DNA of 64,000 nucleotides. Origin: Agrobacterium tumefaciens (GTDB taxonomy: Bacteria > Pseudomonadota > Alphaproteobacteria > Rhizobiales > Rhizobiaceae). The stretch spans positions 348,001 to 412,000 of the forward strand of contig CP048470.1 of assembly GCA_025559845.1 (NCBI GenBank), written 5' to 3'. The notes beneath the pieces were generated by a model. The model did not search any database, was not told where the DNA came from, and was given only the letters and a program-made list of their open reading frames with translations. Positions 8,255-20,496 of the stretch are shown piece after piece. The position numbers and the translations under genes were made by a program. Positions within the stretch are counted from its first letter, which is position 1. Each line of letters begins with the position of its first letter.

Positions 8255-9388
8255 TTAAGCGCGCTGCTCGAAACGTTCCGGCCGGAAGGTGGCCAGCATG
8301 GGGTGTTCTTTACCGGTGGCGATTTCATAGGCCAGCAATTCACCAATGATCAGGCCAAGCGTCGCACCGCTGTGACTGAAGGCAACATAATAACCAGGGA
8401 TACGTTTCAGCGCCCCAACGACCGGCTCACCGTCGCCCGGGATGGGCTTGCCACCAACACCGATGGACGCCACCTCGAGCTCCGGATTGCCTTCAAGCAC
8501 CTTGGACGCTTCCTTGAGCAAGGCCTCGACGACCGAATGGTCGATCTCGTGACTTCCATCTGCCTTGATCTTGACCCCTTCATCGGCAGCCCAATCCGCA
8601 TCAATCGAAAACGTCCCGCCTGGCGCTGGCCGCACGGCAACACGTGGCGTGTTCAACACCGCCGCAAGGGGGTGGTCGAGCGGCTTTGTCTGTACCAGAA
8701 GGGCAATCGGGGTATCGTCGCCGATTGTCAAACCTGATTCCGCCGCCATTTTTGGCACGTCAGGCCCTGTCGCCAGAACAACCACATCCGCGCTGAACCG
8801 GCTGTCCGACGTTGTCACCACGCCAACGGCACGCCCTTCCTCGACTATGACGCTCGCCTTTCCCTGATCAGTGATGAGCACGCCGCCAAGAGCGGAAAAT
8901 TCCTCCAGAAGATGACCGATCAGTCGCGGCAGATCGACCCAGCCTTCGCCAGGATTAAAGATCGCCCCCGGCGCCGTCACCGCCCGCGTATCAACACCTG
9001 GCGTCGAGTTTGCAACAGCCTGGGACGACAGGTGCCTGGCGTCATAGCCGATCGAGGTTTCATATGCGAAGGCGCGTTCTATGCCGTTGCCTTCGCCTTC
9101 TGCATCCCAGGTGAGGCCACCTTCGAAACGCAGCCAGTCCGCATCCTGATGACGGGCAGCAAGCGTGCGATAACGATCGATCCCTGCCATCCGCAAGAGA
9201 TGATAAGGCTCGGAGCGCATTCTGGCGGAGTTCAACCAGGAGAGTGAACGGCCAGATGCACCGTTTGCCGGTGGACCATCATTGACGATGGTGACCTTCA
9301 CGCCGCGACGGGCGAGCTGCAAACCGGTGGAAACGCCAAAGATGCCGGCGCCGATGATGATGGCTGAAGTGATGATGGTGTCGCTCAT
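8255..9388 (-). CDS. FAD-dependent amine/D-amino acid oxidoreductase (DadA family)
   Basis: A 377-residue flavoprotein of the DAO superfamily. The N-terminal dinucleotide fold SAIIIGAGIFGVSTGLQLARRG is followed by GASGRSLSWLNSARMR, where the flavin-contacting GxSxxSxxW region of sarcosine/glycine oxidase-like enzymes lies. The C-terminus has the conserved ending PGYYVAFSHSGATLGLIIGELL. Such enzymes oxidise a C-N bond of amino acids, N-alkyl amino acids or Amadori compounds. It is the last gene of a LacI-linked operon that also encodes an amino-acid-type importer and a sugar-type dehydrogenase, so an amine-sugar conjugate is a reasonable substrate guess. The exact substrate is unknown. Confidence 0.85.
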   Translation of the reverse strand: MSDTIITSAIIIGAGIFGVSTGLQLARRGVKVTIVNDGPPANGASGRSLSWLNSARMRSEPYHLLRMAGIDRYRTLAARHQDADWLRFEGGLTWDAEGEGNGIERAFAYETSIGYDARHLSSQAVANSTPGVDTRAVTAPGAIFNPGEGWVDLPRLIGHLLEEFSALGGVLITDQGKASVIVEEGRAVGVVTTSDSRFSADVVVLATGPDVPKMAAESGLTIGDDTPIALLVQTKPLDHPLAAVLNTPRVAVRPAPGGTFSIDADWAADEGVKIKADGSHEIDHSVVEALLKEASKVLEGNPELEVASIGVGGKPIPGDGEPVVGALKRIPGYYVAFSHSGATLGLIIGELLAYEIATGKEHPMLATFRPERFEQRA

Positions 9389-9432
9389 TATCGTGTCTTT
9401 CGATGGTTGTTCGTCAAGATCGGTAAGAATGA

Positions 9433-10440
9433 TCAGGGGCTTTCCCAGCGTCCGCTCGTCGTCGAACGCATCAGCGCGTCTATCGCCTTCATGTTGGCGA
9501 CAGCGTCGTCGAGGCCGTCGGAAAGCGGCGTTCCTGTCAAGATGGCAGATGCGAAGGCATCGACCTGTTCGCGATACTGGTCGACGGGATCGATTATGAT
9601 CTCCTCGCGTCCGCCGCCGGAGAGGTCACGCCCGTCATCACTCGCGATCACCGTCACCTCATCTGCCGGGGCGTTGAACGGCACCTTTATCTCGATACGG
9701 CCGCGGGTCCCGAGGATCGTCACTTTCTGGGTCAGCGCCAGTTGCGTCGCGCAGGTGAAAACAAGCTGGCGCGCCCCCGGAAACTCCATCAGCCCGCTCG
9801 TCAGCCTATCTGTACCGAACACCGGATCACGTTCCATCAAGGCGATGGCGCGCAACGGTTCGGCATCAAACAGAAAACGCGCTGTATTGATGGCGTAACA
9901 ACCGACGTCGAACAACCCACCGCCGCCAATGGATGCCTGATTTCGGACATTCGCTGGATCATCGAGATAATAGGAAAAGATCGTCTGCATCGCCCTGAAC
10001 TCTCCGATGCGCCCTTCCGCAATGAGAGCTTTTGCCCGTTTCCACTGCGGATGGTGACGCACCATAAACGCTTCAGCGACAGGAAGCTGCGCCTTGGCCT
10101 GCGCTTTTGCCAACACCGCGGCTTCTTCTGCATTGAGTGCGATCGGCTTTTCGCAAAGCACAGGTTTGCCACGCTCCAGCGCCTTGAGGGTCATGGGCAC
10201 GTGAAGGTGATTGGGGAGCGGATTATAAATGGCATCCACCTCTGGATCGGCGAGCAACGCCTCGTAGCTGCCATAGGGCTTGGCAATCCCGAAAGATGCC
10301 GCGGTTTCCTCGGCCTTGGTCAGGTCACGCGACGCAATCGCTGTGACCCTGCCAAGACGACTGGATTGAATGGCCGGGATAACGGCCTTGACCGCAATCC
10401 CTGCACAGCCAAGCACACCCCATCTGATTGTCTTTGTCAT
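9433..10440 (-). CDS. Gfo/Idh/MocA family oxidoreductase
   Basis: A 335-residue cytoplasmic NAD(P)-dependent dehydrogenase. The Rossmann motif lies in IRWGVLGCAGIAVKAVIPAI, the catalytic-lysine motif is CEKPIAL near residue 97, and GGGGLFDVGCYAINTARFLF resembles the D-xylose dehydrogenase/dihydrodiol dehydrogenase branch. The ATG at 10440 is preceded by AGGAG at good spacing; longer readings upstream would overlap the transporter gene. It lies between the fused ABC transporter gene and the DadA-like gene, on the same strand with short gaps. A sugar or polyol moiety is the likely substrate, inferred from family only. Confidence 0.88.
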   Translation of the reverse strand: MTKTIRWGVLGCAGIAVKAVIPAIQSSRLGRVTAIASRDLTKAEETAASFGIAKPYGSYEALLADPEVDAIYNPLPNHLHVPMTLKALERGKPVLCEKPIALNAEEAAVLAKAQAKAQLPVAEAFMVRHHPQWKRAKALIAEGRIGEFRAMQTIFSYYLDDPANVRNQASIGGGGLFDVGCYAINTARFLFDAEPLRAIALMERDPVFGTDRLTSGLMEFPGARQLVFTCATQLALTQKVTILGTRGRIEIKVPFNAPADEVTVIASDDGRDLSGGGREEIIIDPVDQYREQVDAFASAILTGTPLSDGLDDAVANMKAIDALMRSTTSGRWESP

Positions 10441-10462
10441 TGTCTTCTCCTGCGCGCCGATC

Positions 10463-11971
10463 TCACAGCACTTCCGCAAGGAAGCGCTGAAGGCGCGGGC
10501 TTTGCGGATGATCAAAAATTGCTTCGGGCGTTCCTGCCTCGACAACACGCCCCTCATCCATGAACACAACCTGGTCCGCCACACGCCGGGCGAAGCCCAT
10601 TTCATGGGTCACGACGATCATCGTCATGCCCTGTTTTCCAAGGTCGGCCATGAGGTTGAGGACACCCTTCACCAGTTCCGGATCGAGAGCACTTGTCACC
10701 TCATCGAACAGGATGACTTCCGGCTCCATCGCCAAGGCACGGGCAATTGCCACGCGTTGCTGCTGACCACCAGAAAGACCACCTGGCCGATGGTGCTGAC
10801 GGCTCGCCAGACCGACATCGGCAAGGCGTGCCTTGGCGATACGCTCGGCCTCTGCCTTGGACATGCCCTTGATCTTCGTGAGCGACAACATGACGTTTTC
10901 AAGCGCTGTGTGATCGGGAAAGAGATTGAAATGCTGGAAAACCATACCGACGCGACGGCGCAATCGTTCAGGCTTCATCGCAAGAATGCTCTGCCCGTCA
11001 ACGAGGATGTCGCCGCTTTTCGGCTCGACCAGACGGTTAAGGCAGCGCAGCAGCGTCGACTTTCCAGAACCGGACGGTCCAATGATGCATGTGACACTTC
11101 CGGCTTTGACCTGTAGATCGACGCCTTTCAGGACATCGAGGTCACCATAGGCCATACCGAGCTGGCGAACATCCACACTACCGCCCGTGAACGACGATTG
11201 GGTGGAGCGGGAGGCGCCGTCGAGTTCACTGACCTCTTCAAGACCGCTGGTGATCGCTGTTGGGCGTTGTTTACCGACCCGAAGACGAAAGTCGATCGCG
11301 TTGACGACATGTGTCAGCGGAACGGTAACGACGAGATAAAAGATGCCCGCGAGCAAGAGTGGTGACAGGTTGCCGGTTACGACAGCCTGGTCCTGGCCAA
11401 CACGGAAGATTTCCCGTTCCGACGCCAATAGCCCCAGAAAATAGACAAGGCTGGAATCTTTCACATTGCCGATAAACTGGTTGACCAGTGCCGGCAGCAC
11501 TCGGCGCACACCCTGCGGCACCACGATCAGCCGCATCCCCTGCCCGTAGCTCATGCTGAGCGCCCGGCAAGCCTCCATCTGCCCGCGCTCGACGCTCTGG
11601 ATGCCAGACCGGAAAATCTCGCCAATGTAGGCGCCAGCAATCAGGCTGAGCGCAAGGATGCCAAGCGGGTAAGGCGATGGACCGAACAATTCACGCCCTA
11701 GGCGGGCAAATCCCTGACCGATCAATAGAATGGTAACAATGGCTGGAAGCCCGCGAAAGATATCCGTGTAGATACGGGCAGGTATACGCAGCCACGCAGA
11801 GCGCGATATGCCCATGATAGCGAGTATCATGCCGATCACGACACCGAGCACCGTCGATGCGGCAGCCAGGATCAGCGTATTCTTCAATCCAACCGTAATC
11901 ATGGTCGGCAGGACTTCTGCCATAGCATTCCAGTCAAGGAAGCTGCGACGTAAGTTCTCGAGCCAGTTCAT
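10463..11971 (-). CDS. Fused amino-acid-type ABC permease and ATPase
   Basis: One 502-residue protein carrying both transport domains. Residues 20-225 are a HisM/GlnP-type permease with a conserved loop ([20 protein letters not shown]). After a hydrophilic linker (about 232-265) comes a GlnQ-type ATPase with Walker A GPSGSGKS at 298-305, LSGGQQQR at 399-406 and Walker B ILFDE at 420-424. The D-loop reads DEVTSALD instead of the usual DEPTSALD. Because no second permease gene is present, the importer is probably a dimer of this fused chain. ATG 11971 has AGGGG upstream. The binding protein is encoded just upstream. Confidence 0.92.
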   Translation of the reverse strand: MNWLENLRRSFLDWNAMAEVLPTMITVGLKNTLILAAASTVLGVVIGMILAIMGISRSAWLRIPARIYTDIFRGLPAIVTILLIGQGFARLGRELFGPSPYPLGILALSLIAGAYIGEIFRSGIQSVERGQMEACRALSMSYGQGMRLIVVPQGVRRVLPALVNQFIGNVKDSSLVYFLGLLASEREIFRVGQDQAVVTGNLSPLLLAGIFYLVVTVPLTHVVNAIDFRLRVGKQRPTAITSGLEEVSELDGASRSTQSSFTGGSVDVRQLGMAYGDLDVLKGVDLQVKAGSVTCIIGPSGSGKSTLLRCLNRLVEPKSGDILVDGQSILAMKPERLRRRVGMVFQHFNLFPDHTALENVMLSLTKIKGMSKAEAERIAKARLADVGLASRQHHRPGGLSGGQQQRVAIARALAMEPEVILFDEVTSALDPELVKGVLNLMADLGKQGMTMIVVTHEMGFARRVADQVVFMDEGRVVEAGTPEAIFDHPQSPRLQRFLAEVL

Positions 11972-11997
11972 CTGATATTCCCCTGCATGAAGAAAAG

Positions 11998-12025
11998 CCG
12001 GTCCGACCCCGGGGAGCCGGACCGG
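11998..12025 (-). terminator. Intercistronic GC-rich hairpin between the binding-protein and fused transporter genes
   Basis: Stem CCGGTCCG/CGGACCGG with an inner CCCCGGGG, followed on the minus strand by GGCTTTTCTT. It lies ten bases after the binding-protein stop codon and can serve as a partial terminator or mRNA-end protector that raises binding-protein yield over transporter. Confidence 0.65.
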
Positions 12026-12034
12026 GAGGTGGCA

Positions 12035-12874
12035 TCACTGCTTGGGAAGATAAGCTTCTGGCATCGGCGTACCCGGGAACCACTTCTCGTGCAGCTTCTT
12101 CCAGGTGCCGTCCTGCATTGCGGCATGCAGTTCCTTGTTCAGCGCGTCGCGCAACGCATCGTTGCCCTTTCGAATGACGAAGCCGGCAGGCGCATCGAAG
12201 CTTGGAACATTGACAGCAATCTTGAGTGCCGGGTAACGGCCGGAGTAATCCTTCGCTGCCTCGTAATCGAGGAAGTGGGCGTCGATCGTGCCATTGTTGA
12301 GGGCCGACACGGCCGTGTTGTTATCGGGGAATTTTACGAGATCAGCATCGGCGAAGTTCTTCTGGGCATAGATTTCCTGCAGGGTCCCCTGCACGACACC
12401 AAGGCGCTTACCCTTGAGGCCGGCTGCATCCTTGATGCTTGCCTCCGGTGTCAGCACAGTGAGATAACCGGCGAGGTAACCATCAGAAAAGTCCACAGTC
12501 TCCTTGCGCTTGGCGGTCGTTCCGATTGCGGCAGCGGCAACATCAAAGCGGCTGTTTGCAACTGACGGCATGAGAGCGGCAAACTCCTGGCCGGTAAAGA
12601 TGACCTGATCTTTCTTGAAACCGAGACGCTCGGCGATATTGAGGAAGAGCTCGATATCAAAACCGGTAAAACTGCCGTCTGCGGTGGTGAAGGCATAAGG
12701 CTTGGCGTCGCCCATCGTGCCAACGCTGATTGTACCTGCGTCGATCAGGCCATAGGGATTTTCTGCAGCATAGGCCGGGATGGCACTGACCGAGGCCGAA
12801 AGACCAACGGCAAGTCCCAGAATGGCTGCACGAACTCTGGTGAAAGGCGACGTTATTGCTTGTGAAAATGTCAT
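12035..12874 (-). CDS. Amino-acid-type (family 3) ABC substrate-binding protein, LacI-linked
   Basis: A 279-residue periplasmic binding protein of family 3. The signal peptide runs from [20 protein letters not shown] to about YAAENP, followed by [29 protein letters not shown], the usual N-lobe start; it ends with [13 protein letters not shown], a typical family-3 C-terminus. ATG 12874 is chosen because GAGGAG lies nine bases upstream; an in-frame ATG far upstream lacks such a site. It is the first gene of the minus-strand operon and faces a LacI regulator across twin palindromes. Family members bind amino acids, opines and Amadori-type conjugates. Confidence 0.87.
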   Translation of the reverse strand: MTFSQAITSPFTRVRAAILGLAVGLSASVSAIPAYAAENPYGLIDAGTISVGTMGDAKPYAFTTADGSFTGFDIELFLNIAERLGFKKDQVIFTGQEFAALMPSVANSRFDVAAAAIGTTAKRKETVDFSDGYLAGYLTVLTPEASIKDAAGLKGKRLGVVQGTLQEIYAQKNFADADLVKFPDNNTAVSALNNGTIDAHFLDYEAAKDYSGRYPALKIAVNVPSFDAPAGFVIRKGNDALRDALNKELHAAMQDGTWKKLHEKWFPGTPMPEAYLPKQ

Positions 12875-13002
12875 TGGTTCATTCTCCTCTGGTGGTAACG
12901 TTTTGCGATTTTTGAAGACACACGGGTCCCACCCGGACGAAGACATTGCAGCTCGCGTCCGGACCATGTGATCACATGCCGATTAATTAGAAATTTCATC
13001 AT

Positions 13003-13036
13003 GAGACCGGTCTCTTTATTGATTGAGACCGGTCTC
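13003..13036. promoter_or_regulatory. Twin LacI-type operators (two GAGACCGGTCTC palindromes)
   Basis: Two copies of the perfect 12-bp palindrome GAGACCGGTCTC lie at 13003-13014 and 13025-13036, inside a repeated TGAGACCGGTCTCTTT unit. Their centres are 22 bp apart, close to two helical turns, so two dimers would sit on the same face. The central CG and symmetry fit LacI-family operators. They lie between the divergent binding-protein gene and the LacI regulator gene, so they probably control both. Confidence 0.8.
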
Positions 13037-13102
13037 TTTGATTTCAGTCAATTGTTATCTTCGCATTTGCTACTCGTCAATATCTCTTGTAAGGCTTGTT
13101 TC

Positions 13103-14188
13103 ATGGAACCGAATTCGCCCCAAAACAGCTCCGTGACCGTCGCCGATGTCGCCCGCAAGGCAGGCGTCTCGAAAGCGACGGCGGCGCGCGTCCTGGGCGG
13201 ATACGGAACCGTCAGCGAACGTGTTCGCGAGATCGTCACGGAAGCCGCCCGCGCGCTGGACTACCGTCCCAATGAACTTGCCCGCAGCATGACGACAGGA
13301 CGCTCGGGCACGATCGGTGTTGTCGTCGGGGATATCGAGAACCCGTTCTTCAGCCTCGCCATGCGCGGCATCGCAGATGTCGCCCGCCAAGCCGGCTTCA
13401 CGGTTATCCTCATCAATTCAGGAGAGGACGTCAGCGCGGAAAAAGAGGCGATCCGCACCCTGCTCGCAAAGCGCGTCGATGGCCTGATTGTTTCACCCGC
13501 CAAGGAAAGCGACGTCGAGCACTTGCGGGAGGTTGCCCGTTCAGGACGCCCTCTCGCCTTGCTTGATCGGGGAGTAGAGGCCTTCGAGGTCGATACCGTT
13601 ATCGCCGATGATCGGAATGCTGCAGAAGGCGTCACACGCCAGCTGATCGCCCTTGGCCATCGGCGCATCGCCTATCTGACCGCCTGTGACACGCCTGACC
13701 ATAAGTTCCGCTCACCAGGCGACATCAACACCGGATCGGTCCGTCGCCGCGTTGAGGGTTACCTCGACATCTGTCACGAGGCAGGCTTCAGCAAAAGCGA
13801 AACGACTGTTCAGATGGGCGCATCGACGCCTGAACTTGCCAGCGAGATTGCAAGGGCGATGCTTGAAGCGAAGGATCGTCCGACTGCGATCATTGCATCA
13901 GACAGTGTTATTGGACTTGAAGTGTTCAAGACGGCAAGAGCAATAGGCCTTTCGATCCCCGACGATCTTTCTCTCATTTCCTTTCATGACGCCGATTGGA
14001 CAGCGGTCACCTCTCCGCCTGTCACAGTGGTACGCCAACCTGTCTACCGGCTTGGTGAGATGGCGGCAAAGCTGCTTGTCGAACGCCTTAGCGGATTTGA
14101 TGCCGCAGCCCGACGCGTGGTGCTGGAAACAGAGGTGATCCAGCGTGCCTCGATTGCGAGCCCCTTGGGAACATCCGTTTCTTCGTGA
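13103..14188 (+). CDS. LacI-family transcriptional regulator of the DadA/Gfo-Idh unit
   Basis: A 361-residue regulator. The N-terminal helix-turn-helix and hinge region lies at residues 11-65 (VTVADVARKAGVSKATAARVL, then LDYRPNELARSM), and the rest is a periplasmic-binding-protein-like sensor domain beginning TIGVVVGDIENPFFS. ATG 13103 is placed just before the DNA-binding domain; an upstream in-frame start would put 45 residues and both palindromes inside the gene, which is unlikely. It is divergent to the importer operon. The sensor probably binds the imported compound or a catabolic intermediate. The effector is not known. Confidence 0.88.
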   Translation: MEPNSPQNSSVTVADVARKAGVSKATAARVLGGYGTVSERVREIVTEAARALDYRPNELARSMTTGRSGTIGVVVGDIENPFFSLAMRGIADVARQAGFTVILINSGEDVSAEKEAIRTLLAKRVDGLIVSPAKESDVEHLREVARSGRPLALLDRGVEAFEVDTVIADDRNAAEGVTRQLIALGHRRIAYLTACDTPDHKFRSPGDINTGSVRRRVEGYLDICHEAGFSKSETTVQMGASTPELASEIARAMLEAKDRPTAIIASDSVIGLEVFKTARAIGLSIPDDLSLISFHDADWTAVTSPPVTVVRQPVYRLGEMAAKLLVERLSGFDAAARRVVLETEVIQRASIASPLGTSVSS

Positions 14189-14192
14189 AGCC

Positions 14193-14214
14193 GCCCCGGC
14201 GATCGTGCCGGGGC
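14193..14214. terminator. Hairpin between convergent LacI and BA14K genes
   Basis: Perfect 8-bp stem GCCCCGGC/GCCGGGGC with loop GATCGT, between two convergent genes. It is followed by CTGCTTCT on the plus strand. It probably ends transcription from one or both sides. Confidence 0.55.
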
Positions 14215-14230
14215 CTGCTTCTATGAGCAA

Positions 14231-14698
14231 TCAGTTGAAAGGCGACAGGCATTGTGCGCGCACACCGGCATGCGGCACGTAGGAATTGTCCGCAGCCCGG
14301 TAACTCCTGTATCTTTTCGCGCACCATGCATAATGATCCGGGGAAAGCGCCCGCTCGTGCATATGCTTTGCTCCCGGCGGCGGCGGTGGAGGCGGATTTC
14401 CATTGTCTGGGGGCGGCGGCATTTCCTGCGCGTTACCGGCGACGGCTCCGCCGACGATCGCGCCGGCCGCAAAGGCAGCCAAAGGATACCACCATCCGTC
14501 GGGCCCACGTCTGTAACCGTCACGTCCCTCACGGAGGCCATGGTAACCGTTCCACTCCCCGGGCGCGTTTTGCGCGACCAGGATTTCAACCCCATGCAAC
14601 AGATCAAAAGGCGCAGCCATCGCAGGCGGCGTCATCACAAATGTCGCGGTGCCCATGGCGGCCAACACCAGGCTGGCTTTCCTGCCAAATTGTTTCAT
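14231..14698 (-). CDS. BA14K-family protein
   Basis: A 155-residue exported protein. The N-terminal signal peptide (MKQFGRKASLVLAAMG) ends near PPAMA-AP. A glycine/alanine-rich membrane-like stretch (YPLAAFAAGAIVGGAVAG) follows, then a proline-rich linker (runs of four and seven prolines), and the C-terminal cysteine-containing motif WCAKRYRSYRAADNSYVPHAG that defines the BA14K family, named from an immunogenic Brucella protein. ATG 14698 has GGAG upstream. It stands alone, convergent with the LacI gene. Members are small surface or periplasmic proteins of Rhizobiales; molecular function is not established. Confidence 0.85.
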   Translation of the reverse strand: MKQFGRKASLVLAAMGTATFVMTPPAMAAPFDLLHGVEILVAQNAPGEWNGYHGLREGRDGYRRGPDGWWYPLAAFAAGAIVGGAVAGNAQEMPPPPDNGNPPPPPPPGAKHMHERALSPDHYAWCAKRYRSYRAADNSYVPHAGVRAQCLSPFN

Positions 14699-14925
14699 TC
14701 CATTCTCCTTTTTTCGGTCGGCTAAGAAGCGGAAGAAAACGAGGGTATTCGTGGCGGGAGAGTGGCGATTTCGGGCGGGAAACAACTTATAAAAAACCGG
14801 CAAGTTTCAGATACGGAAACTGCCGCCACGCATTTTTTGATATACAATACATTACCAAATCATCGTTGCCGTACTCGATGTCCGAAGCCTAGTGTGACGT
14901 CTTGATCTGTTAAATCGAGAATGCA

Positions 14926-15024
14926 ATGTCGACCTTTGGTAGCCTTATAATCCTCGTTTTTCTGGCAATTGGTATTTTCGCCTTCTATCGGTGGGCATCA
15001 TGCGACACCGGGAGGCAAGATTAG
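14926..15024 (+). CDS. Possible 32-aa small membrane protein
   Basis: A short reading frame encodes [20 protein letters not shown] followed by [12 protein letters not shown]: one hydrophobic helix and a polar tail, as in small inner-membrane peptides. It lies 16 bases upstream of the acyl carrier protein gene on the same strand. There is no clear ribosome-binding site (only CGAGA), so this may be a leader peptide or simply chance. I do not recognise a family. Confidence 0.3.
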   Translation: MSTFGSLIILVFLAIGIFAFYRWASCDTGRQD

Positions 15025-15040
15025 AACTGAGGTGACGATA

Positions 15041-15307
15041 ATGAATGTTCCGAACCAAATTGAACCTGCAAACTACGACGTTGCGGCCCGCGTGACGCAG
15101 ATCATCGTAGAGCAACTCGGGGTGGACGCCGACAAAGTCACCAACGAGGCGAGTTTTTCCGACGATCTGAATGCCGATTCCCTTGAAGTCGTACAGATCG
15201 TCATGGAAATCGAAGAGGCGTTCAATCTCGAAATCCCGGATAAGGCGGCAGACAAGATCATCACTGTCGGCGATGCCATCCGTTTCATAGAGACGGCCAA
15301 AGGCTGA
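15041..15307 (+). CDS. Stand-alone acyl carrier protein
   Basis: An 88-residue acidic carrier protein. The phosphopantetheine attachment serine is Ser47 in [19 protein letters not shown], the classic D-S-L motif, and the four-helix pattern ends in [12 protein letters not shown] ten-residue N-terminal extension ([10 protein letters not shown]) precedes the normal start of AcpP. ATG 15041 follows GAGGTGACGATA. No fatty-acid, polyketide or lipid A gene is adjacent, so it is an orphan paralogue separate from the housekeeping acpP. It is not the longer AcpXL type. Which acyl chain it carries is unknown. Confidence 0.88.
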   Translation: MNVPNQIEPANYDVAARVTQIIVEQLGVDADKVTNEASFSDDLNADSLEVVQIVMEIEEAFNLEIPDKAADKIITVGDAIRFIETAKG

Positions 15308-15329
15308 ACGGTCGACTGAAACTCACGAT

Positions 15330-18453
<3,124 letters not shown>

Positions 18454-18459
18454 CGATCC

Positions 18460-18475
18460 ATAATCCATAGGTTAT
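18460..18475 (-). promoter_or_regulatory. Probable PcaQ binding site
   Basis: On the minus strand the sequence reads ATAACC-N4-GATTAT. This resembles the PcaQ site ATAACC-N4-GGTTAA described for rhizobia, with the first half perfect and four of six bases in the second. It lies between pcaQ and pcaD, where the activator must bind. The match is recalled from the literature, not computed. Confidence 0.55.
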
Positions 18476-18545
18476 CATTTTCATCAATAAACTCATTTTA
18501 CTTAACCGTATGGCACTTGCAATATCGCCGGCAGGAGGAGTCATC

Positions 18546-19343
18546 ATGAATTTTCTGCGTTCTGGCGACAACGCAATCCACTTCCGCGCCACTGGACTTG
18601 GCAGCGGAAAGCCAGTCATCGCCTTTATCAATTCGCTTGGAACAGACTTTCGCATCTGGCAGCCCGTCATTGATGCGCTTGGCGAAAACTACGCCTTTGT
18701 GCTGCACGACAAGCGCGGACATGGTTTGTCCGATATTGGCGCTACGCCCTACTCGATCGACGATCACGTCGATGACCTGATCGCGTTGCTCGATCATCTC
18801 GGCGTCAAGAAGGCGATCATTTGGGGTCTATCCGTTGGTGGCCTGATCGCGCAGGGCCTTTACACCCGCCGCCCCGATTTGGTGCAGGCACTCGTGCTCA
18901 GCAACACGGCCCACAAAATCGGCACAGCCGACATGTGGAACGGCCGCATCGAAAAGATCTCCGCCGATGGCCTATCATCTCTGATCGACCCGGTCATGGA
19001 GCGCTGGTTCACACCGCCATTCCGCGATCCGTCGAACGTGATTTACGCCGGCGCACGCAACATGTTGGCCCGCCAGCCGGCAGAAGGCTACAGCGGCACC
19101 TGTGCCGCAATTCGCGACGCGGACTATACCGAAGCCACTCGCCGCATCTCGGTCCCGACACTCTGCGTCGCGGGCGATGGCGACGGTTCGACGCCGCCTG
19201 AGCTGATAGAGACGCTCGCAAGCCTGATACCTGGTGCACGCTCCACCACCATTGAGCAATGCGGCCACATTCCCTGCCTTGAGCAACCGGCGGCTTATGC
19301 AAAAGCCGTCAGTGATTTTCTCAATACCTTGCCGGAGGCCTGA
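18546..19343 (+). CDS. pcaD: Beta-ketoadipate enol-lactone hydrolase (PcaD)
   Basis: A 265-residue alpha/beta hydrolase that opens beta-ketoadipate enol-lactone to beta-ketoadipate. HDKRGHGLSD and the nucleophile elbow GLSVGG are present, and the catalytic His is in QCGHIPCLEQP near the C-terminus. ATG 18546 follows GGAGGAG. It is the first gene of pcaDCHGB, and the order is the one known from Agrobacterium. The gap of three bases to pcaC and overlapping ribosome-binding sites indicate co-translation. Confidence 0.95.
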   Translation: MNFLRSGDNAIHFRATGLGSGKPVIAFINSLGTDFRIWQPVIDALGENYAFVLHDKRGHGLSDIGATPYSIDDHVDDLIALLDHLGVKKAIIWGLSVGGLIAQGLYTRRPDLVQALVLSNTAHKIGTADMWNGRIEKISADGLSSLIDPVMERWFTPPFRDPSNVIYAGARNMLARQPAEGYSGTCAAIRDADYTEATRRISVPTLCVAGDGDGSTPPELIETLASLIPGARSTTIEQCGHIPCLEQPAAYAKAVSDFLNTLPEA

Positions 19344-19346
19344 TCG

Positions 19347-19757
19347 ATGGCTGAAAATAAAGACAGATTTGAACGCGGCATGAAAACGCGTCGCTCGGTT
19401 CTGGGCGATGCCCATGTCGATCGCGCTGAAGCTGTGACCACCCCGTTCGACCGACCTTTCCAACAGCTTATTACAGAGTCCGCTTGGGGAACCGTGTGGT
19501 CTGGCAACCATTGGACAAAGCGTGAGCGTTCGATGGTCACCATCGCTCTGCTAGCAGCGCTTGGACAGGATGAAGAACTTGCAATGCATGTGCGCGCAAC
19601 CGTCAATACCGGCGCGACAGACGAAGACATTCGCGAGGCGTTGTTGCATGTTGCAATCTATGCCGGGGTTCCTGCCGCAAACCACGCCTTCAAGATCGCC
19701 AAGCTTGCGCTGGCAAGCATGCGCGCCGATAGTTCTCGTGAGGAGGAGACGAAATGA
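19347..19757 (+). CDS. pcaC: 4-carboxymuconolactone decarboxylase (PcaC)
   Basis: A 136-residue all-alpha enzyme of the AhpD-like carboxymuconolactone decarboxylase family; it decarboxylates gamma-carboxymuconolactone to the enol-lactone used by PcaD. Recognisable stretches are [38 protein letters not shown] and the helix [17 protein letters not shown]. Length is normal for the stand-alone form (not the PcaL fusion). GGAGG within the end of pcaD is eight bases before the ATG, and its stop overlaps the pcaH start (ATGA). Confidence 0.95.
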   Translation: MAENKDRFERGMKTRRSVLGDAHVDRAEAVTTPFDRPFQQLITESAWGTVWSGNHWTKRERSMVTIALLAALGQDEELAMHVRATVNTGATDEDIREALLHVAIYAGVPAANHAFKIAKLALASMRADSSREEETK

Positions 19758-20494
19758 GCAACACACCGCCCGAAACTGGGCCGTTCTTCGCACGTGACCG
19801 AGACATCCATCCACCAGCTTTTGCACCGGGCTACAAGACCTCGATCCTGCGGTCACCACAGCGCGCGCTTATTTCGCTGGATGGCACAAAAAGCGAAATC
19901 ACCGGACCAGTTTTCGGCCATAACATGCTGAATGAACTGGATAACGACCTCATCCTCAACTATGCGCGGCCCGGCGAAATGCCGATCGGCCCTCGTATTC
20001 TTGTTCACGGCCGGGTTATCGATGAACGAGGCCGTGGCGTCGAAGGGGCGCTTGTCGAATTTTGGCAGGCCAACGCAGGTGGACGTTACCGTCACAAGAA
20101 GGAAACCTATCTTGCGGCAATCGATCCGAATTTTGGCGGTGTTGGCCGCACGATTACTGACGAGAATGGCTATTATTGGTTCAAGACGATCCAGCCCGGT
20201 GCTTATCCCTGGCCAAACGGCGTGAACGACTGGCGACCAGCCCATATCCATTTCTCGGTCTTCGGCCACGGTTTTTCACAGCGTCTGATCACACAGATGT
20301 ATTTCGAGGGCGATCCGATGATCTGGAATTGTCCCATCGTCAAAACCATTCCTGACGAAGACGCGATCAGGCGATTGATTGCACCACTCGACATGAATTC
20401 CACCATCCCGATGGACATGCGTGCCTACAAATTCGATATCGTGCTGCGCGGTCGCCGTTCGACAGTGTTCGAGAACCGTATGGAGGGTAACTGA
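19754..20494 (+). CDS. pcaH: Protocatechuate 3,4-dioxygenase beta subunit (PcaH)
   Basis: A 246-residue subunit that holds the catalytic Fe(III) of the intradiol dioxygenase cleaving protocatechuate to beta-carboxy-cis,cis-muconate. The expected ligands are visible: Tyr112 (GGRYRHKK), Tyr151 (QPGAYPW), and His164 and His166 (RPAHIHF). The N-terminal extension before [10 protein letters not shown] is typical for the beta chain. AGGAGGAG precedes the ATG. It forms the alpha-beta enzyme with PcaG, encoded two bases downstream. Confidence 0.97.
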   Translation: MSNTPPETGPFFARDRDIHPPAFAPGYKTSILRSPQRALISLDGTKSEITGPVFGHNMLNELDNDLILNYARPGEMPIGPRILVHGRVIDERGRGVEGALVEFWQANAGGRYRHKKETYLAAIDPNFGGVGRTITDENGYYWFKTIQPGAYPWPNGVNDWRPAHIHFSVFGHGFSQRLITQMYFEGDPMIWNCPIVKTIPDEDAIRRLIAPLDMNSTIPMDMRAYKFDIVLRGRRSTVFENRMEGN

Positions 20495-20496
20495 CC

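Noticed and set aside
14254..14892. A 212-codon plus-strand frame opposite the BA14K gene
   Set aside because: Composition is arginine/alanine-rich as expected for antisense of a proline-rich protein; the minus-strand frame has a signal peptide and family motif.
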